This document shows positions 48,275 through 59,472 of a stretch of DNA of 64,000 nt, one piece after another. Under the pieces are notes generated by a model. The model was not told where the DNA came from. It did no database searches and saw only the letters and a program-made list of their open reading frames with translations. Position 1 is the first letter of the stretch; each line of letters starts with the position of its first letter. The stretch spans positions 226,357 through 290,356 of the forward strand of contig NW_020852345.1 in assembly GCF_000972845.2 (NCBI RefSeq), written 5' to 3'. A program made the translations under genes and the position numbers. The stretch is from Larimichthys crocea. Lineage: Eukaryota > Chordata > Actinopteri > Sciaenidae.

Positions 48275-48769
48275 CATTGATCACTTAATAATTTGACTTG
48301 GATTATTGTAGATTTCAAGAGTTAGGATAGTATTTAGTGGTCCTTAGGTGTTCTGGCAGCACAAGAATATAATTAGCATAGACATAGAACCAAACATGAA
48401 ATTTATGGTGGTTAAGAATAAAAATACAGAATAATACAACAGAAAAACTAATTGAAACAAATATATAGAAAAAGAGCAGTGCAATAACGTCAGAATTTAA
48501 TGATAATGAAAAGGCAGTGAAGTACCCTGTATAGTACACAATAAAATGTATAGGCCTGTGACATCTTATGTTATCTTAGCTTAGCTTGTTATCTTGGCTT
48601 ATGAATATGAGCAATAGCTTAAGAGAAAATGTGTGCACTGAACAAACAAAAGTTTACTATAAAAACAATATGTACAATAGACCGGGAATTGAAAGAATTT
48701 ATGTCATTGTTTACTAATTAATTCATTTGTGAGGAAAACGATTCAACCGGAAGTGCATTCACGAATTCA

Positions 48770-48920
48770 CGATTTTATTTTGAAATTTATCCCTTGCATT
48801 TCAGGGCCTGACAGTGGAGGTCTGCAGTTTTATTTTGAAATGTATCCCGTTCATTTCCGGGCCTGACAGTGGAGGTGCCTGACAGTGGAGGTAGGGGCCT
48901 GAGAGTGGAGGTCTGCAGCC
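48770..48920 (-). repeat. Right-end minisatellite with a duplicated 55-bp unit
   Basis: A unit TTTTATTTTGAAAT...ATCCC...TTCATTTC..GGGCCTGACAGTGG occurs twice in tandem (about 48,772-48,826 and 48,827-48,874). The second copy is followed by extra CCTGACAGTGGA copies. It forms the right arm of the inner transposon. Confidence 0.8.
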
Positions 48921-49305
48921 AGCATCTCTTGCTGAAAACCTCTCACCTGTTGACTTCAGGTCGGCCCCGCCCATTATGACGTGTTCTTGTAATGAAACTC
49001 GATCCGCAGTGAACACGGAGTATTTTATTTTGAAAATCAACCAGGTTTTATTTTGTATTTTGTAGCTGATTTCCTTCCCCGCACAATCTGTGCTGTGCTG
49101 AATTTATGCGCCGTGCTCTGGCGTCTGTGAAAAATAGAAGCTCTGCGTATGTGTGATGGAGGGCTGCCGGACGCCGCAGTCGTTCCGGAACCATGACGCA
49201 GCGGGGACGGAGACTGTGTGAACTGACGCATTGACTAACATTGAAACGTATTGGCTCCGTCGCCGTGGCGGAGCCGTTACGCATGCAGTGTATTTTAGCC
49301 TTAAG

Positions 49306-50060
49306 TGGTATTTTTGTCTTTTGTGACTTCTGGTCATGATAACATTGCATTTCCTGCCCTGACTGATGTCCTGACACCCTGATCTGGTCAGCTAAACTCC
49401 CGGTTGCCCTTTGCTTCTCTCTTTACTCTACACTCTTGCTCTGGTCTCTGTGTCCCAGAGGCTTTCTAAACTTGGTACGGTCTTTCCAAAGAAAGGACAA
49501 GAAAGGATCATGATCGCAGCATGAGCACCTTTTCCTCCTTCTAAATACTAAATTGACTTTTGGTTTGCTGATCAGTTAAAGGGCTTTTAAACCCATTAAC
49601 ACATCATGCGTACACAACGACAGAACTATTGCCAATTTGTCCAAGGACACTGGTGGGCAGGTGTTTAGGAATCGAACTACCAGCCCTTTGATTACTAAAT
49701 GACTGGCTGCACCACAACAACCTCAGTGTACCGGAGCAAAACTTAGAATGGGAAAAATCTGCTCTGCGCTCCATCTAAAAAAGCATTTCTGCTCCTGATA
49801 AAATTTTAAGGTGGGATTTGGACACTGGTTAGTGTGTTCAGTGTGTTGTGTTACACTGACAGCTAAGAGACATTAATCTATGTCCAATGGCTCATTCAAA
49901 ATCAATTGCAGCTTTGGGATTAGGTTCAGGTCTTGAATCCACTATTAGGTTCAGTCTGTTTGGGTCTTAAACACATGGGTATGGTCTGGGGGTGTGCATG
50001 CAAAACTAACAATACGAATATTATGCTACAATCTCAAGAGTGTGATCTCAAGTGAATTGA
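49306..50060. other. No gene; diverged retroposon debris
   Basis: A segment near 49,640-49,730 reads CCAAGGACACTGGTGGGCAG and AATCGAACTACCAGCCCTTTGATTACTAAATGAC in broken form, the 3' region of a common fish retroposon. The rest is unrecognised. Confidence 0.45.
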
Positions 50061-50079
50061 TGCTCCACAGTCAGAACTT

Positions 50080-50258
50080 TTACAGACCTTTCATCCTCTT
50101 GTGTTGGCATTGGAGATCAGTGCTTTGCAATGGCTAAACAGAATGAAGGACTCAAACACAGGCCTCACAGGATGGTACCTATCCCTGCAACCCTATGACT
50201 ATACAGTTCAGTGCCGGGCAGGGAAGGTCAACCTGGTGGCAGACAGAACCGAATAGTT
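50080..50258 (+). pseudogene. Ty3/gypsy retrotransposon fragment (RNase H region)
   Basis: The plus-strand frame from about 50,122 reads ALQWLNRMKDSNTGLTGWYL, then SLQPYDYTVQCRAGKVNLVA and DRTE, followed by TAG. It matches the end of the gypsy RNase H domain, whose usual pattern is ALQW...DTN..TRWYLSLQ.F.F.V.HR.GK.NVVAD. The conserved Asp of the GK-NLVAD motif is present. About 50 codons survive, with no LTRs, integrase or upstream reverse transcriptase, so it is an old scrap. Confidence 0.8.
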
Positions 50259-52796
50259 CTGGGAGAATGGAAGTGTAAGTGAGATAATGGGGAGAGGAGA
50301 GTTAATTAATGTAAATATGTTAATTTATGTTGTGGTGTCTATATTGTATATATTTGAATTGGGTGACTTATATAAATGTTTATTTACATAGGAACCTTCA
50401 AAGTGGTATAACCTAAATTAGTCATGTGACTTTTGAGGCGTCTACATGAGAAAATTAGGAAGCGCTGTTCAGAGATGATTATGGTGGAGATATCGGGTGC
50501 AGGAGCTAGATATAAACATGCTGAAAAAAACATCACAGACCTCAACTGTACAATGGATGTTTCTGGCTATTGATCACTTACTGTAAATGACCTGAAGTTC
50601 ACGACTTTATTTTCTGTGTTTTGATTCATTGGCTGGGGTCAATTCTATATTCACTATTATAACAATATAGTTTTGTCACGTTTCTGCTCATGGAGTTTTT
50701 TAGGTTTGACAGAGTCAAATGTTATCTCTGTTGATCCACTTTGTTTTTGTTCTTCCATGGCTGTAGCATGCTGTGTTGGACACACACAAACAGACCTTCT
50801 GGCCTAGAATTAAATTTTCAAAAGGAGAACACACTGACTGTAGTCTTACGGTCAAGAAGGCAGTATTTTAATTTAGCATATTTCCTTAATCTCTGTTGAT
50901 ATAGCATCGTTATTTTAAGATTTAGTACAGTGAATATGTTACATATTACTCCTTTAAGTCAGCTGACGAGCTGACAAGGAAGTGAATGCACTATGCAGTT
51001 CACTGCAAAGATAATTTGTGTTCAATTTCAGTGGACAAAAAATTGTGAATAAGACACAGGATGACAAATAGCCTACTGTCATTTCCCTTTAAGGCTGTGA
51101 AATGAATGAAGGCAATGGGAGCTGCTCGCAAACATGGTCACATAAGCATGTCTATGTCTGTATTAAAGTGGTTCGCAGCAGGCGTTGACAACCGCAGAGC
51201 TTGTTCTCAGTCTTGTAGCAGCCACTGTGAACTGGCCTCGCTGCATCTCATCATCACAGTTGATCAAGTTAATCATCAAATGTCTCTGTCTTTCCTAGGT
51301 TACCTCACTCTTACCTTCCTCTGCTGCTGTTCCTGTTTAAATGCTAAGGAGTTACTTCATTACATGACAGTCAGATGAGAAGTGTGGGTCTTCACTGACA
51401 TTTATCTTTTGTCCTTTCATCCTGATTTCCATTGCCATGAAGATGTCTCATGCCAGGCCAGAGACTCCCCCATACCTCTCCCATCCTCTTTAATAATGAA
51501 TGGATACATCCATTATGAGCTGCTGAGAGCATGAGAATCAAACTCAATCATGCTCATACATTTATGCTTATTTATGTAATTATTTTAAGGACGTTATATT
51601 TGTACATAACCATGTATCAGATTTTTTAGAGACCTTTTACTTAAACATTTTCGAAGTTTGGTGGGGATCTAAGAAAAGGCTGTGCAGCTGGTAAGTGACA
51701 GGCTAAATATAACCAGAGCAATATCACTAACTGTAGCTCTTGTGTTATAGACATGGACAGATGTTAAAATACATTCAAGTGCTAAATGCAGCTGTAGTGA
51801 CTGTCTACTCTGTGTAAGTTCAGTTCTTCAATAGAGCTGGCCATCAGCTGAGGTTTTAACCACATAGGCCATTCTGAAGCAAGTATGCAAGTCTGTTAAC
51901 CTGTATGCTAACACTTCCTATTTGTGGACTGGGTCTGTCATACAAGCTCTAAGTGTTAAACCACAGACATGTGAAGACATGAAACACACTACAGTACTAC
52001 AGTTACTACAGTACTGTACGTGTGGTTACAGTTAGTCGTGTGCTTACTGCAGGTGTCTTTTCAGAAGTATAGATGGATGTGATCGAGTTCAAGTAAAGCT
52101 CTGTGTATGCACATGGTAGATTCACCTATTGCCATAACGACCTTCCTGAGTGGTTTTATGATGGTCATTTTAAGACACTCAGTCTGGTTCAAGAACTCAG
52201 GTTTTTTTTTTTTTTTAAGTCCAAATGGGCCCAACATAAAACACTGTACAGTTTAAATGGGCAGTAATAATATTTGGTTCTATGGATGTCTAGATAGCTA
52301 AACATATAATTTAGTCTGTTTGCTAGAACTTTTTCATTTGAAGAATGTATATGAATCACAAATTTAGATGTCAGAGCTGACCTCTGATGAATGCAGCCAA
52401 CTTCTCCTCCTAAAATAAACTTTATTTATCCGGCACTTCAGAACAGAAGTCACAGAAAAGACAAATACGACATAAAGACAGGAGAAAAATATAAACTAAA
52501 TGCAGGAGACACAATTTCAGGTTCTAAGATCAAGACAAGCCAGAAGTTAGTTTGACTAACTAAAGATGTGTAATGATTGAACTTCTCTCAAACGATGTTG
52601 CAATAACAGAGGAACAGTTACTTCTCCAGCTTGCTAAAAACAGAATGAATTAGCAATGCAGAGGGACTATGGGATGATTGGTTTAATTCATGTTAGACCT
52701 TAAACACACCTATGATTCATTAAGAGACTCAATCCTCCACACAGCAAGGAGACAGTAGAAAGTCACATAATAATCTCTAGTTTAAAACACAAATAC
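50259..52796. other. Intergenic, nothing recognised
   Basis: AT-rich unique sequence. The longest open frame (51,106-51,378, 90 codons, plus) has no splice partners, domain or codon signature that I can support. A poly-T of about 16 bp lies at 52,202. Confidence 0.5.
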
Positions 52797-52929
52797 CTGC
52801 ATTTGCGTGTCTCTGAACAGGCCATGTCGTCGTTGTCGTCCCTGCAGTCAGAGTGCTGGTTGAGGTCAGCATGGCATTCATCTGGGGCCGGAGCGGCTAG
52901 AACTTTCAACGCCCTTGCTACTGTATTCC
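52797..52929 (-). CDS. Weak candidate exon of an unrecognised gene (Cys-rich segment)
   Basis: Between a TTCCAG acceptor (52,931-52,930) and an AG|GTATTTG donor (52,796-52,795), the minus strand is open in one frame: NTVARALKVLAAPAPDECHA, DLNQHSDCRDDNDDMACSET, RKC. Four cysteines lie in a charged context. The GC and CpG content is higher than in the flanks. It is phase-compatible with 53,420-53,471 (upstream on the minus strand). I do not recognise the family, and no further exon was found downstream. Chance opening is possible. Confidence 0.25.
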
Positions 52930-53419
52930 CTGGAATCAAACATGAACCTCTTTATGTGAGAAAAAGTCACAACTGACATCAGTGTGTGAATGTGTGTGTA
53001 AGGGTAAACTTAGCTTAGCATAGTATCACAGTGAGTGCTTTGGATATGAATGCTGTGTAGGATAGGACATTGTGTATGAATGTGTGGGTGAATGTTACAG
53101 TGTTGTAAAAGGGTGCTAGGAGAATCAGAATACTGGAATGTGGAGTTAGTTTTTAGTCCATTTTTTCTGGGTGGTCCTAAAAGGTGGCTTGATGATGCGC
53201 TGAGGCCACCCTGAACATACCCACAGCAGTATTAGAGCCTTCAACATGTTAGCATCTGAGCTTCTCTGTATGCTGTCTTGTTCACACTCAGTTGCTAGGT
53301 AGCTCTGCCTTAAAAGTACTGCAAATGCATCTTCCCTGGATGAACAGCTTTATTTAAACTTCCCAAACACAAAAAGATGAAGAAGTGGATTTATTTTTAG
53401 AGAAAGAGAGAGAGAGTAC

Positions 53420-53471
53420 CTTTAGTGCCTTCCGAGGACATGCCCCCACAGTCCTGGAGCTGAGAATTCAT
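53420..53471 (-). CDS. Weak candidate first exon paired with 52,797-52,929
   Basis: On the minus strand, ATG (53,471-53,469) reads MNSQLQDCGGMSSEGTK plus one base, ending at G|GTACTC. Joining to 52,929 keeps the frame (Gly-Asn-Thr-Val). The start context is AAACATGA. Support is limited to the splice-phase agreement. Confidence 0.2.
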
Positions 53472-53867
53472 GTTTACCTGATTTTAACACCTAATTTCAT
53501 AAACTTGTTGATATTTTCAATAATTCAAATTTGGCTGGATGGTTAATAACACTTTCTTCTTTTGGAACACAAGTCCATATTTCAACTTTGTTCAACTTCT
53601 CTTAAAAAACAGTATTTATACTTTAATTCGTAATATTGTTTTAATATTGCTTTGATTATTAAGTATTTCAAACTTTAATTGCCCTGAATTAAATGATTCG
53701 GATAATGTTTCATTTATAAATTGGTAATACGGTCAGGTGGCAAAGGGCCATCCAAAGATAAGCAGTAGAAAAACAACACTACATATAAAAGGTGAGAAAT
53801 TAAAAGGAATTTAATTTCTGACAGCTTCAGGACAAGTTTCCTTTTCAACAGCACACGCTGGCTCCTC

Positions 53868-53897
53868 CTACACCCACACCCACACCCACACCCACGT
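53868..53897. repeat. (CACCCA)n hexamer array
   Basis: About five CACCCA units, in a context of otherwise unremarkable AT-rich sequence. Confidence 0.9.
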
Positions 53898-56755
53898 CTT
53901 TAGAAAAGCAGCAGACAGACTGAAGGTTATCAGTGAGGTTGGTAAAAGTATTGCATAAAAAGCAGATTTAGGAGCCACAGAAAGACAGCTCACACATGAA
54001 ATATGAAAAACCAGAGCATCACGTGGTTCAAAGTGGTTATGCGATTCAAGGTGAACAGAACAAGTTTAATGCATATAACCAGAAGAGGGAACACTGTTGT
54101 TGTGACAATTCAATGTGTTCTCTTCACACCGCCATCAGGCCTCCATTAGCTGACGACATGCTGTCCTAACTAGGAGTGAGCCAAACTTACAATGTCTGTT
54201 CTAAATCACCTAGTCAAAGCCAAGGTTCACTGACAGTCACACAAGGTGTTTTTGTCACTTTATAAGAAGTCAACCCTGGATGGAAAACAGAACCTGTCAT
54301 GTCTGTGTGTCTTGTAGAGCTGGAACTGGAAGATGATTAGCCAAAAAAACAAATGTATTTATAGATTTAGTTTAATTTATATTTTGATTCATGTAGAGAC
54401 TGTTGCTGAAAGCTGGTAGATTCATCAATAAAGAAAATAATAACACAGATTAATAGATGAGCTTTTGTAGTTCTGTTTTTTAAGGTTGGACAGAGCCAGG
54501 CCAGCTGTATCCCCATCACCTGCCTCCTGATCCTAGATCTGTTCTTAATGAACAGACAGAATACTGTATGAAAATATCATCATAAAGAGAAATCCACAAA
54601 ATGGATCATGGAGTCAAACTGTCAGCAGATGTATAAAAGGAGTTTGAATGAACTGATTACCATTAATCAAATCAAAGACAAACCTTGCTTTAGGCTCACA
54701 TGATAACTTGAAGCATTTTGCAAAGAATAATTCCACTGCAATTCTGTTTATCTTCGAATTTAAGATCGATTGAAAACGATTCCACTAAATCTGGCTTCCT
54801 TACTCTATAAAGCACAGAGAATGATTCATAATGGATCACTGATGACAAGATGATGTCAATCTTATTGCAAACAAGCCTCTTTCACTGTTTGATGTGTATA
54901 GGCTGCAACAAAACCATTTTTAAAAGGGACTGTCATCAGCTCAAGGCTACAACAGCTTCTGTAAAAGTCACTTCATTGTCTATATAGTGTATAAATAGGT
55001 GAGGTGAGAGCAAATGTGCAACAGTACTCTTAAGATACTTCAAATCTGTTTATTCATTGCACAACCTTCAAACAATACAATGACAATGAGTGCTTCTATT
55101 GAATGGACAGCAGCAGTGCATGGTTCACTCTGTTCAACACGTTTTTAATGGTAAGCACAATCTTTACTCATAGAACCAGCAAACCGTCAGAGTAGATACC
55201 AGAGATCATCAACGGTGAGCCTTAGTCCATTCTTGACTAAATGATTTGCCAAAATGAACTTAGTACAGTAACTGATCTTCCATTACTATTACTGTTTAGG
55301 ACTTTCAACCACATCTTCTTCTTGATCTTTCTCTAGTCATCTGCTGACCCTAACTGAGAGGTCTGGTGGGGGGTAAAAATAATGGAGTCAGTGGACATGT
55401 GGAGATCATGTGTAAGCAATGCTTAAGCCAGTACGATCTCCCCTATATCCAACTAGAACTGTCCCACAATCAGCTAATCAGTGCAGAGTGTGTTCTTATG
55501 GCCCATGAAATGTGGTTGAAAGCTCATACAAAACTAATAGTTGGGCCTATAGAGAAACTCTAAACTATATTAATCATGTGTTGTTTGTATGAAAGTAACA
55601 AACCCACGACATAACAGGTGAGATAATGGGCTCAACTCAAACTATGCATGGCCATATTTGAAAGTAAAGTAAAATGTTGGAGCTGATAAGAAAGATGGGC
55701 AACATTGCACATTTTTCCCTCTACGCTGCATCAGTGTCAGAGACTGGCGTAGTCTGTGGTGCTCTTTGCATCAGTTATTGAGGCCATTGAAGACAAACTG
55801 TTTTTCATACAAAAAGTACAGAGTTGAAATTGCCTCATTTTAAAGAAGTCAAACTAAAGGTTTAGGACAGGAGGACTCACATGAGCCACCACCATGTTGT
55901 GTCTCATGTTGTATGGCTTTCTCTGAGGCAATAGCAGTGATCACTGGGTCACTCAACACACCCTTTTGGTGACATCAGCAAATAATCACTGAAACATAAA
56001 GTGAGTACATTCATAAAGATATTTTTGAAAAGACTAAATAAAACTGAACTCTTTGTTTATTTGAGGCTGCAGCTACGTAAAGACAGAACATTTACAATTG
56101 GATGGTGAACATGTTTAATGAGAAAGCAAAACCATCTTCCACTTTGGTCTGTCATACTGAACACTAACAGCATCCATTTCAAACAAGTGTTCTCAGAGAC
56201 AGCTCTTTAGGTTTCCTTCAGTTGTTTTACCTGAAATGATCTGAACCAGAGAAAAAATGGAAGAGAGGGCAGTGATGGGCTTAATTCACGAAATGCACTA
56301 GAGAATATGATTGTCAACTCAAAACATACTGGACTCCTATGGAGACAAACTGTAGTAATAAACCAACCAATTCACAAGACTAGAGAGATTTTGGCTTTGT
56401 GGAAATAACATTCAACACTCCATCTTGTTTTTTTGTCTTCACCCAACCAGTCCACGGTGTCCCCTTTGCTTTCTTTCTTGGCTCCTTGGCCTCAAATGTT
56501 TCAATGTGAGTGTGTGTTTTAAACTGAAAAGCTAATTTAATCAAATCCTGTTCTGCACAGGAGGCCGAGGGACACACTGCCAGCATTTTTAAAGTTTGAA
56601 AGTTTAGCAGCGGACAACTAAGAAAAGCGCTCGACAAATGTCAGAAAAGTTCTGCAACTTTGAATTCAATTTTTTTCATCTTCTATATTTCTGAGTCGTT
56701 GAAGAGACACAGAAATAAATAAATAGCACGGGCTATGGCAGTAGGTGGATTATAC
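53898..56755. other. Region 3' of setd3, probably including its 3'UTR
   Basis: No coding exon is supported. The setd3 3'UTR must run leftward from 56,755. Possible minus-strand polyadenylation signals are ATTAAA at 56,541-56,536 and AATAAA at 56,061-56,056. The remainder is AT-rich unique sequence without recognised repeats. Confidence 0.45.
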
Positions 56756-57232
56756 TTATTCACTGTTGGAATTCTCCTCAGTTCGACTGGCACTTAGATT
56801 GGCCATTTCCCTTTGGCCCTTCTGCATTGAACATCCAATTGAGTCCAAAGCTGAGTTAACATCTTTCCTGACCTCCACAGTCTCCTCCTGCACTGGCTGT
56901 CCATTAGCCCCCATATCCATGGCATACACAGACTTCTCCCCATTCAGGAGGTGACAGTGTTCCTCCATCTGGATCTCTTCTTCCCCCTCCTCCAGCTTAC
57001 GCAAGATAATAGGAAGCTTTGCATCTGCATCTGTATTCTCCAGCAAAGCAATATCGCTTTCCTCGTAGTGAGGTAACGGTGCACCCTCCTCTAGCTTCTT
57101 CTCGAAGTACAGACGTTTGGCTCGTCCACTGGTTGATGCCTTCTCCAGGATCTGCTTCTCAGCCAGGCGGAGCTGGATCACCACGCGAGAATGGCTAGAT
57201 AGATCAGGTTTCTCAAGTATGGAGCGGTCCTC
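56756..57232 (-). CDS. setd3: SETD3 actin-histidine methyltransferase, last coding exon
   Basis: The exon opens after CTTGTAG with EDRSILEKPDL, equivalent to human EEDKSVLKNHDL, then VVIQLRLAEKQILEKA, corresponding to human AIKLRLGEKEILEKA. APLPHYEESDIALLENTDAD and KLPIILRKLEEGEEE follow, matching the human tail APLPKYEES. After this conserved segment comes an acidic, low-conservation tail ending EENSNSE and TAA (56,758-56,756). It encodes the end of the Rubisco-LSMT-like substrate-binding domain and the disordered C-terminus. The tail of about 75 residues differs from mammals, as expected for this family. Confidence 0.95.
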   Translation of the reverse strand, partial: EDRSILEKPDLSSHSRVVIQLRLAEKQILEKASTSGRAKRLYFEKKLEEGAPLPHYEESDIALLENTDADAKLPIILRKLEEGEEEIQMEEHCHLLNGEKSVYAMDMGANGQPVQEETVEVRKDVNSALDSIGCSMQKGQREMANLSASRTEENSNSE

Positions 57233-57522
57233 CTACAAGAGTCAGTAAAGTAAAAAGACAAAAAGCCAGAGGGAAAGATGACAAAAGGTCATGTATGTGT
57301 GGTTTTTATCTCTGATTGGGTGTCTCACTCTGTGCTGCTGTTTTATTGTAGCTTTTATTGTTTTTATTGTTCCCGTTTTGCCCCTTGGCAACAAATAGAG
57401 ATCTAGAAGTTGAATTTGAAGAAGAAAACAGAAAATAACAAATTGACAACTGAGAATTTTAAGGAACCATCCTTTCATACTCAATCATGACACTACACCT
57501 GTTACCAATATACATTTTTTAC

Positions 57523-57579
57523 CTGTGGAAGCTTCAAATGTTTTTTCAGCATTCCAACTTTCACAATCTGTTTTTGCTC
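57523..57579 (-). CDS. setd3: Extra 57-nt setd3 exon (candidate cassette exon)
   Basis: A TTTTTACAG acceptor (581-580) and CACAG|GTAAAA donor (57,522-57,521) border exactly 57 nt encoding EQKQIVKVGMLKKHLKLPQ with no stop. Both neighbours are phase 0 (…KTTSE| and |EDRS…), so it can be included or skipped without frame change. Human SETD3 as I know it joins KTTIE directly to EDKS, so this exon adds 19 basic residues inside the substrate-binding domain. The splice sites are good. Expression and conservation are untested, so a pseudo-exon is possible. Confidence 0.5.
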
Positions 57580-57771
57580 CTGTAAAAACGTTTGTGGAAC
57601 GTGTTACAGGCATTAGATCCACAATGAGTGTATATTTAAAAAAAGTTCATCATTTTGAACATTTAATATCTTTGTGCTGTATTCTTTGGAGTATAGGTTG
57701 AAAATAATTTACAAAATGTTTCATGTTTTGTCTTGTACAACTCAAGAGAACTTCAGTTCCAGCTGACTGAC

Positions 57772-57932
57772 CTCTGATGTGGTCTTGTAGGTCTTGAGCA
57801 GCAGAGCAGCTCGGGTTTCAAGGAAAGTCCACAACTTGATCTCGTTCTCCCAACTGACAGGAAACTCACTGTTGCCCAGGGTGAAGATCTTATTGATTGC
57901 ACGATCTCCAAGCAGGTAGTCCTTTAGTTCCT
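57772..57932 (-). CDS. setd3: SETD3, internal exon (substrate-binding domain)
   Basis: It begins with two bases completing a Glu codon, then ELKDYLLGDRAINKIFTLGN, SEFPVSWENEIKLWTFLETR and AALLLKTYKTTSE, nearly identical to the human segment. It ends GAG|GTCAGT in phase 0. It forms part of the Rubisco-LSMT substrate-binding fold that cradles actin around His73. Length is 161 nt. Confidence 0.97.
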
Positions 57933-59094
57933 CTGAAACCCACAAAAATATCAGCATTTCTTCAAAAGAAACCAGAGTGCAAGAGGACTATTAGTGAAAA
58001 AAGGTGAATAAAAGTTGAATAGAAAATCTATATCATTCCCACCACCAGTAAAACATCTCAGACCTCCTTTGTGATGCTTTGCCAGGCCTTTATTGCAGCT
58101 GTCTTCAGTTGTTGTACGTCATTCTATATTCTTTTTGGTGGGGGGTAGGGGGGGTATGTATGTATGCGGCGCAATTCAACATAGTACATATATACATTAT
58201 TATACACATTATTTGAAAGGCTAATTCTATCTATTAACTATATTGTCACTTAGGCTATCTGCCATATTACCACATTGCTCTTTGCATACTCTGACTACAG
58301 ATTACACTACAGCAATACAAAGACAGGTCAGTAGGTGGCAGCACGTGAAGTGCCTGAGTGTCAACGCCTAGCCTAAGTCCCGCCCCACCCTAATTCTGAT
58401 TGGTTAGTAAGCCTAGAATGAAAGCTGAGCTTCTATTGGATTCCGAGAAATGTCTAGATAAATCGAGCTGAACCGAAGGGCGTGCACTCTTTCCTTTTTT
58501 TTTCTTGCAGTCAACGGCGGCATGCCGGAGATCCTGCACAGAGTTATGCAGATACGCCGGAGATCCGGATCGGCGCCGGAATGCTATGAGCCATGCTATA
58601 TAAAGTTTTTGTTTTCAGTAATAGATGCATGCAGAATATTACACTTATTGGTCTTAAAAAACTTTTTGGATCATTGTCTGTGAAGCACCATCCAGTCAAC
58701 TTTGCTGAATTTGTCTGAATCTGAACAGACAGTATATCCCTATACACTACTACTGTCTCATGTCACATCATCAATAAACACAAGTGACCCAATGCTATTT
58801 TAAACCATGCATGCCCATGCCACACACTGTGTTTTACAGTTGATGTGGTATGTTTCAGATCATGAGCTGATCCAAACCTTCTCCATACGTTTTTCTTCCA
58901 ATCATTCTGGTTCAGGTTGATCTTATTTTCATCTGTCCAAAGAATGCTGTTCCAGAGTCTAGTCTAGCTTTTCTATTCTTGAGGGTTATTAATGGTTTGC
59001 ACTTTGTGGTGAAATCTCTGTATTTGCTCTTGTAAAGTCTTCTCTTTATGGTAGACTTGGTGAATGATATGTCTACATCCCGGAGAGAGACGTC

Positions 59095-59472
59095 CACTAC
59101 GCATATTATTACTGTCATTATTACTACCATATCTGCTACTGTGGTCATTTTATCATTCATTGTAATTCATTGTCATTTTATCAGTCATTGTAATTGTACA
59201 ATATGTTTGTGTTGATTTGTCCTGTACATGTGACATCCATTGCACGTCTGTCCGTCCTGGGAGAGGGATCCCTCCTCTGTGGCTCTTCCTGAGGTTTCTT
59301 CCACCTTTTTTCCCTGTTAAAGGTTTTTTGTGGGCAAGTTTTTCCTCACTCGAACCGAGGGTCTAAGGACAGAGGGTGTCACTCCCTGTACAGATTGTAA
59401 AGCCCTCTGAGGCAAATGTATTTTGTGACTTTGGGCTATACAAATAAAATTGACTTGATTTGATTTGATTTA
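59095..59472 (+). mobile_element. Non-LTR retroposon 3' end inserted in the Tc1 element
   Basis: It contains GTCCGTCCTGGGAGAGGGAT, CCTGAGGTTTCTTCCACC, GGGTCTAAGGACAGAGGGTG, GATTGTAAAGCCCTCTGAGG and GGGCTATACAAATAAAATTG, and it ends with TTGAT units. I recognise this as a common teleost LINE-type 3' end with its short tandem tail. It separates two transposase blocks that would otherwise be adjacent. A flanking duplication was not seen. Confidence 0.75.

Larger units (their letters stand above)
46156..48931 (+). mobile_element. Inner 2.8-kb transposon with minisatellite inverted ends and Ulp1-type peptidase exons
   Basis: The left end holds six 20-bp tandem units with core TCCACTGTCAGG (46,178-46,289). 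The right end holds the same core inverted (CCTGACAGTGGA) at about 48,807, 48,862, 48,878 and, as GAGAG variant, 48,898. Outside these, both ends share GGCTGCAGACCTCC in inverted orientation. The 8-mer CTGAAAAC sits on both sides (46,148-46,155 and 48,932-48,939) as a candidate target-site duplication. Inside are decayed exons of a C48/Ulp1-like peptidase. Ulp1 domains, 8-bp duplications and subterminal minisatellites fit the KDZ/Zisupton-type superfamily known from fish. The main transposase core is absent, so this is a deletion derivative. The superfamily call is an inference. Confidence 0.6.
45876..49305. mobile_element. Outer DNA transposon with imperfect inverted ends, split by an inner element
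   Basis: The left end (45,876 onward) reads CTTACCCCAAAAATACACAG then CATGCGGAACGGCTCC. The right end, reverse-complemented from 49,305, reads CTTAAGGCTAAAATACACTG then CATGCGTAACGGCTCC. A second matching segment, GAACGACTGCG, follows in both, with a spacer of about 70 bp extra on the right side. The ends are CpG-rich and hAT-like. No transposase remains. The inner element at 46,156-48,931 interrupts it. A clean target duplication for the outer element was not seen. Confidence 0.5.

Noticed and set aside
55881..55962. Possible 82-nt minus-strand exon reading GVLSDPVITAIASEKAIQHE
   Set aside because: The acceptor lacks a pyrimidine tract, an in-frame stop precedes it closely, and it cannot be joined in frame to the 53.4-kb segment.
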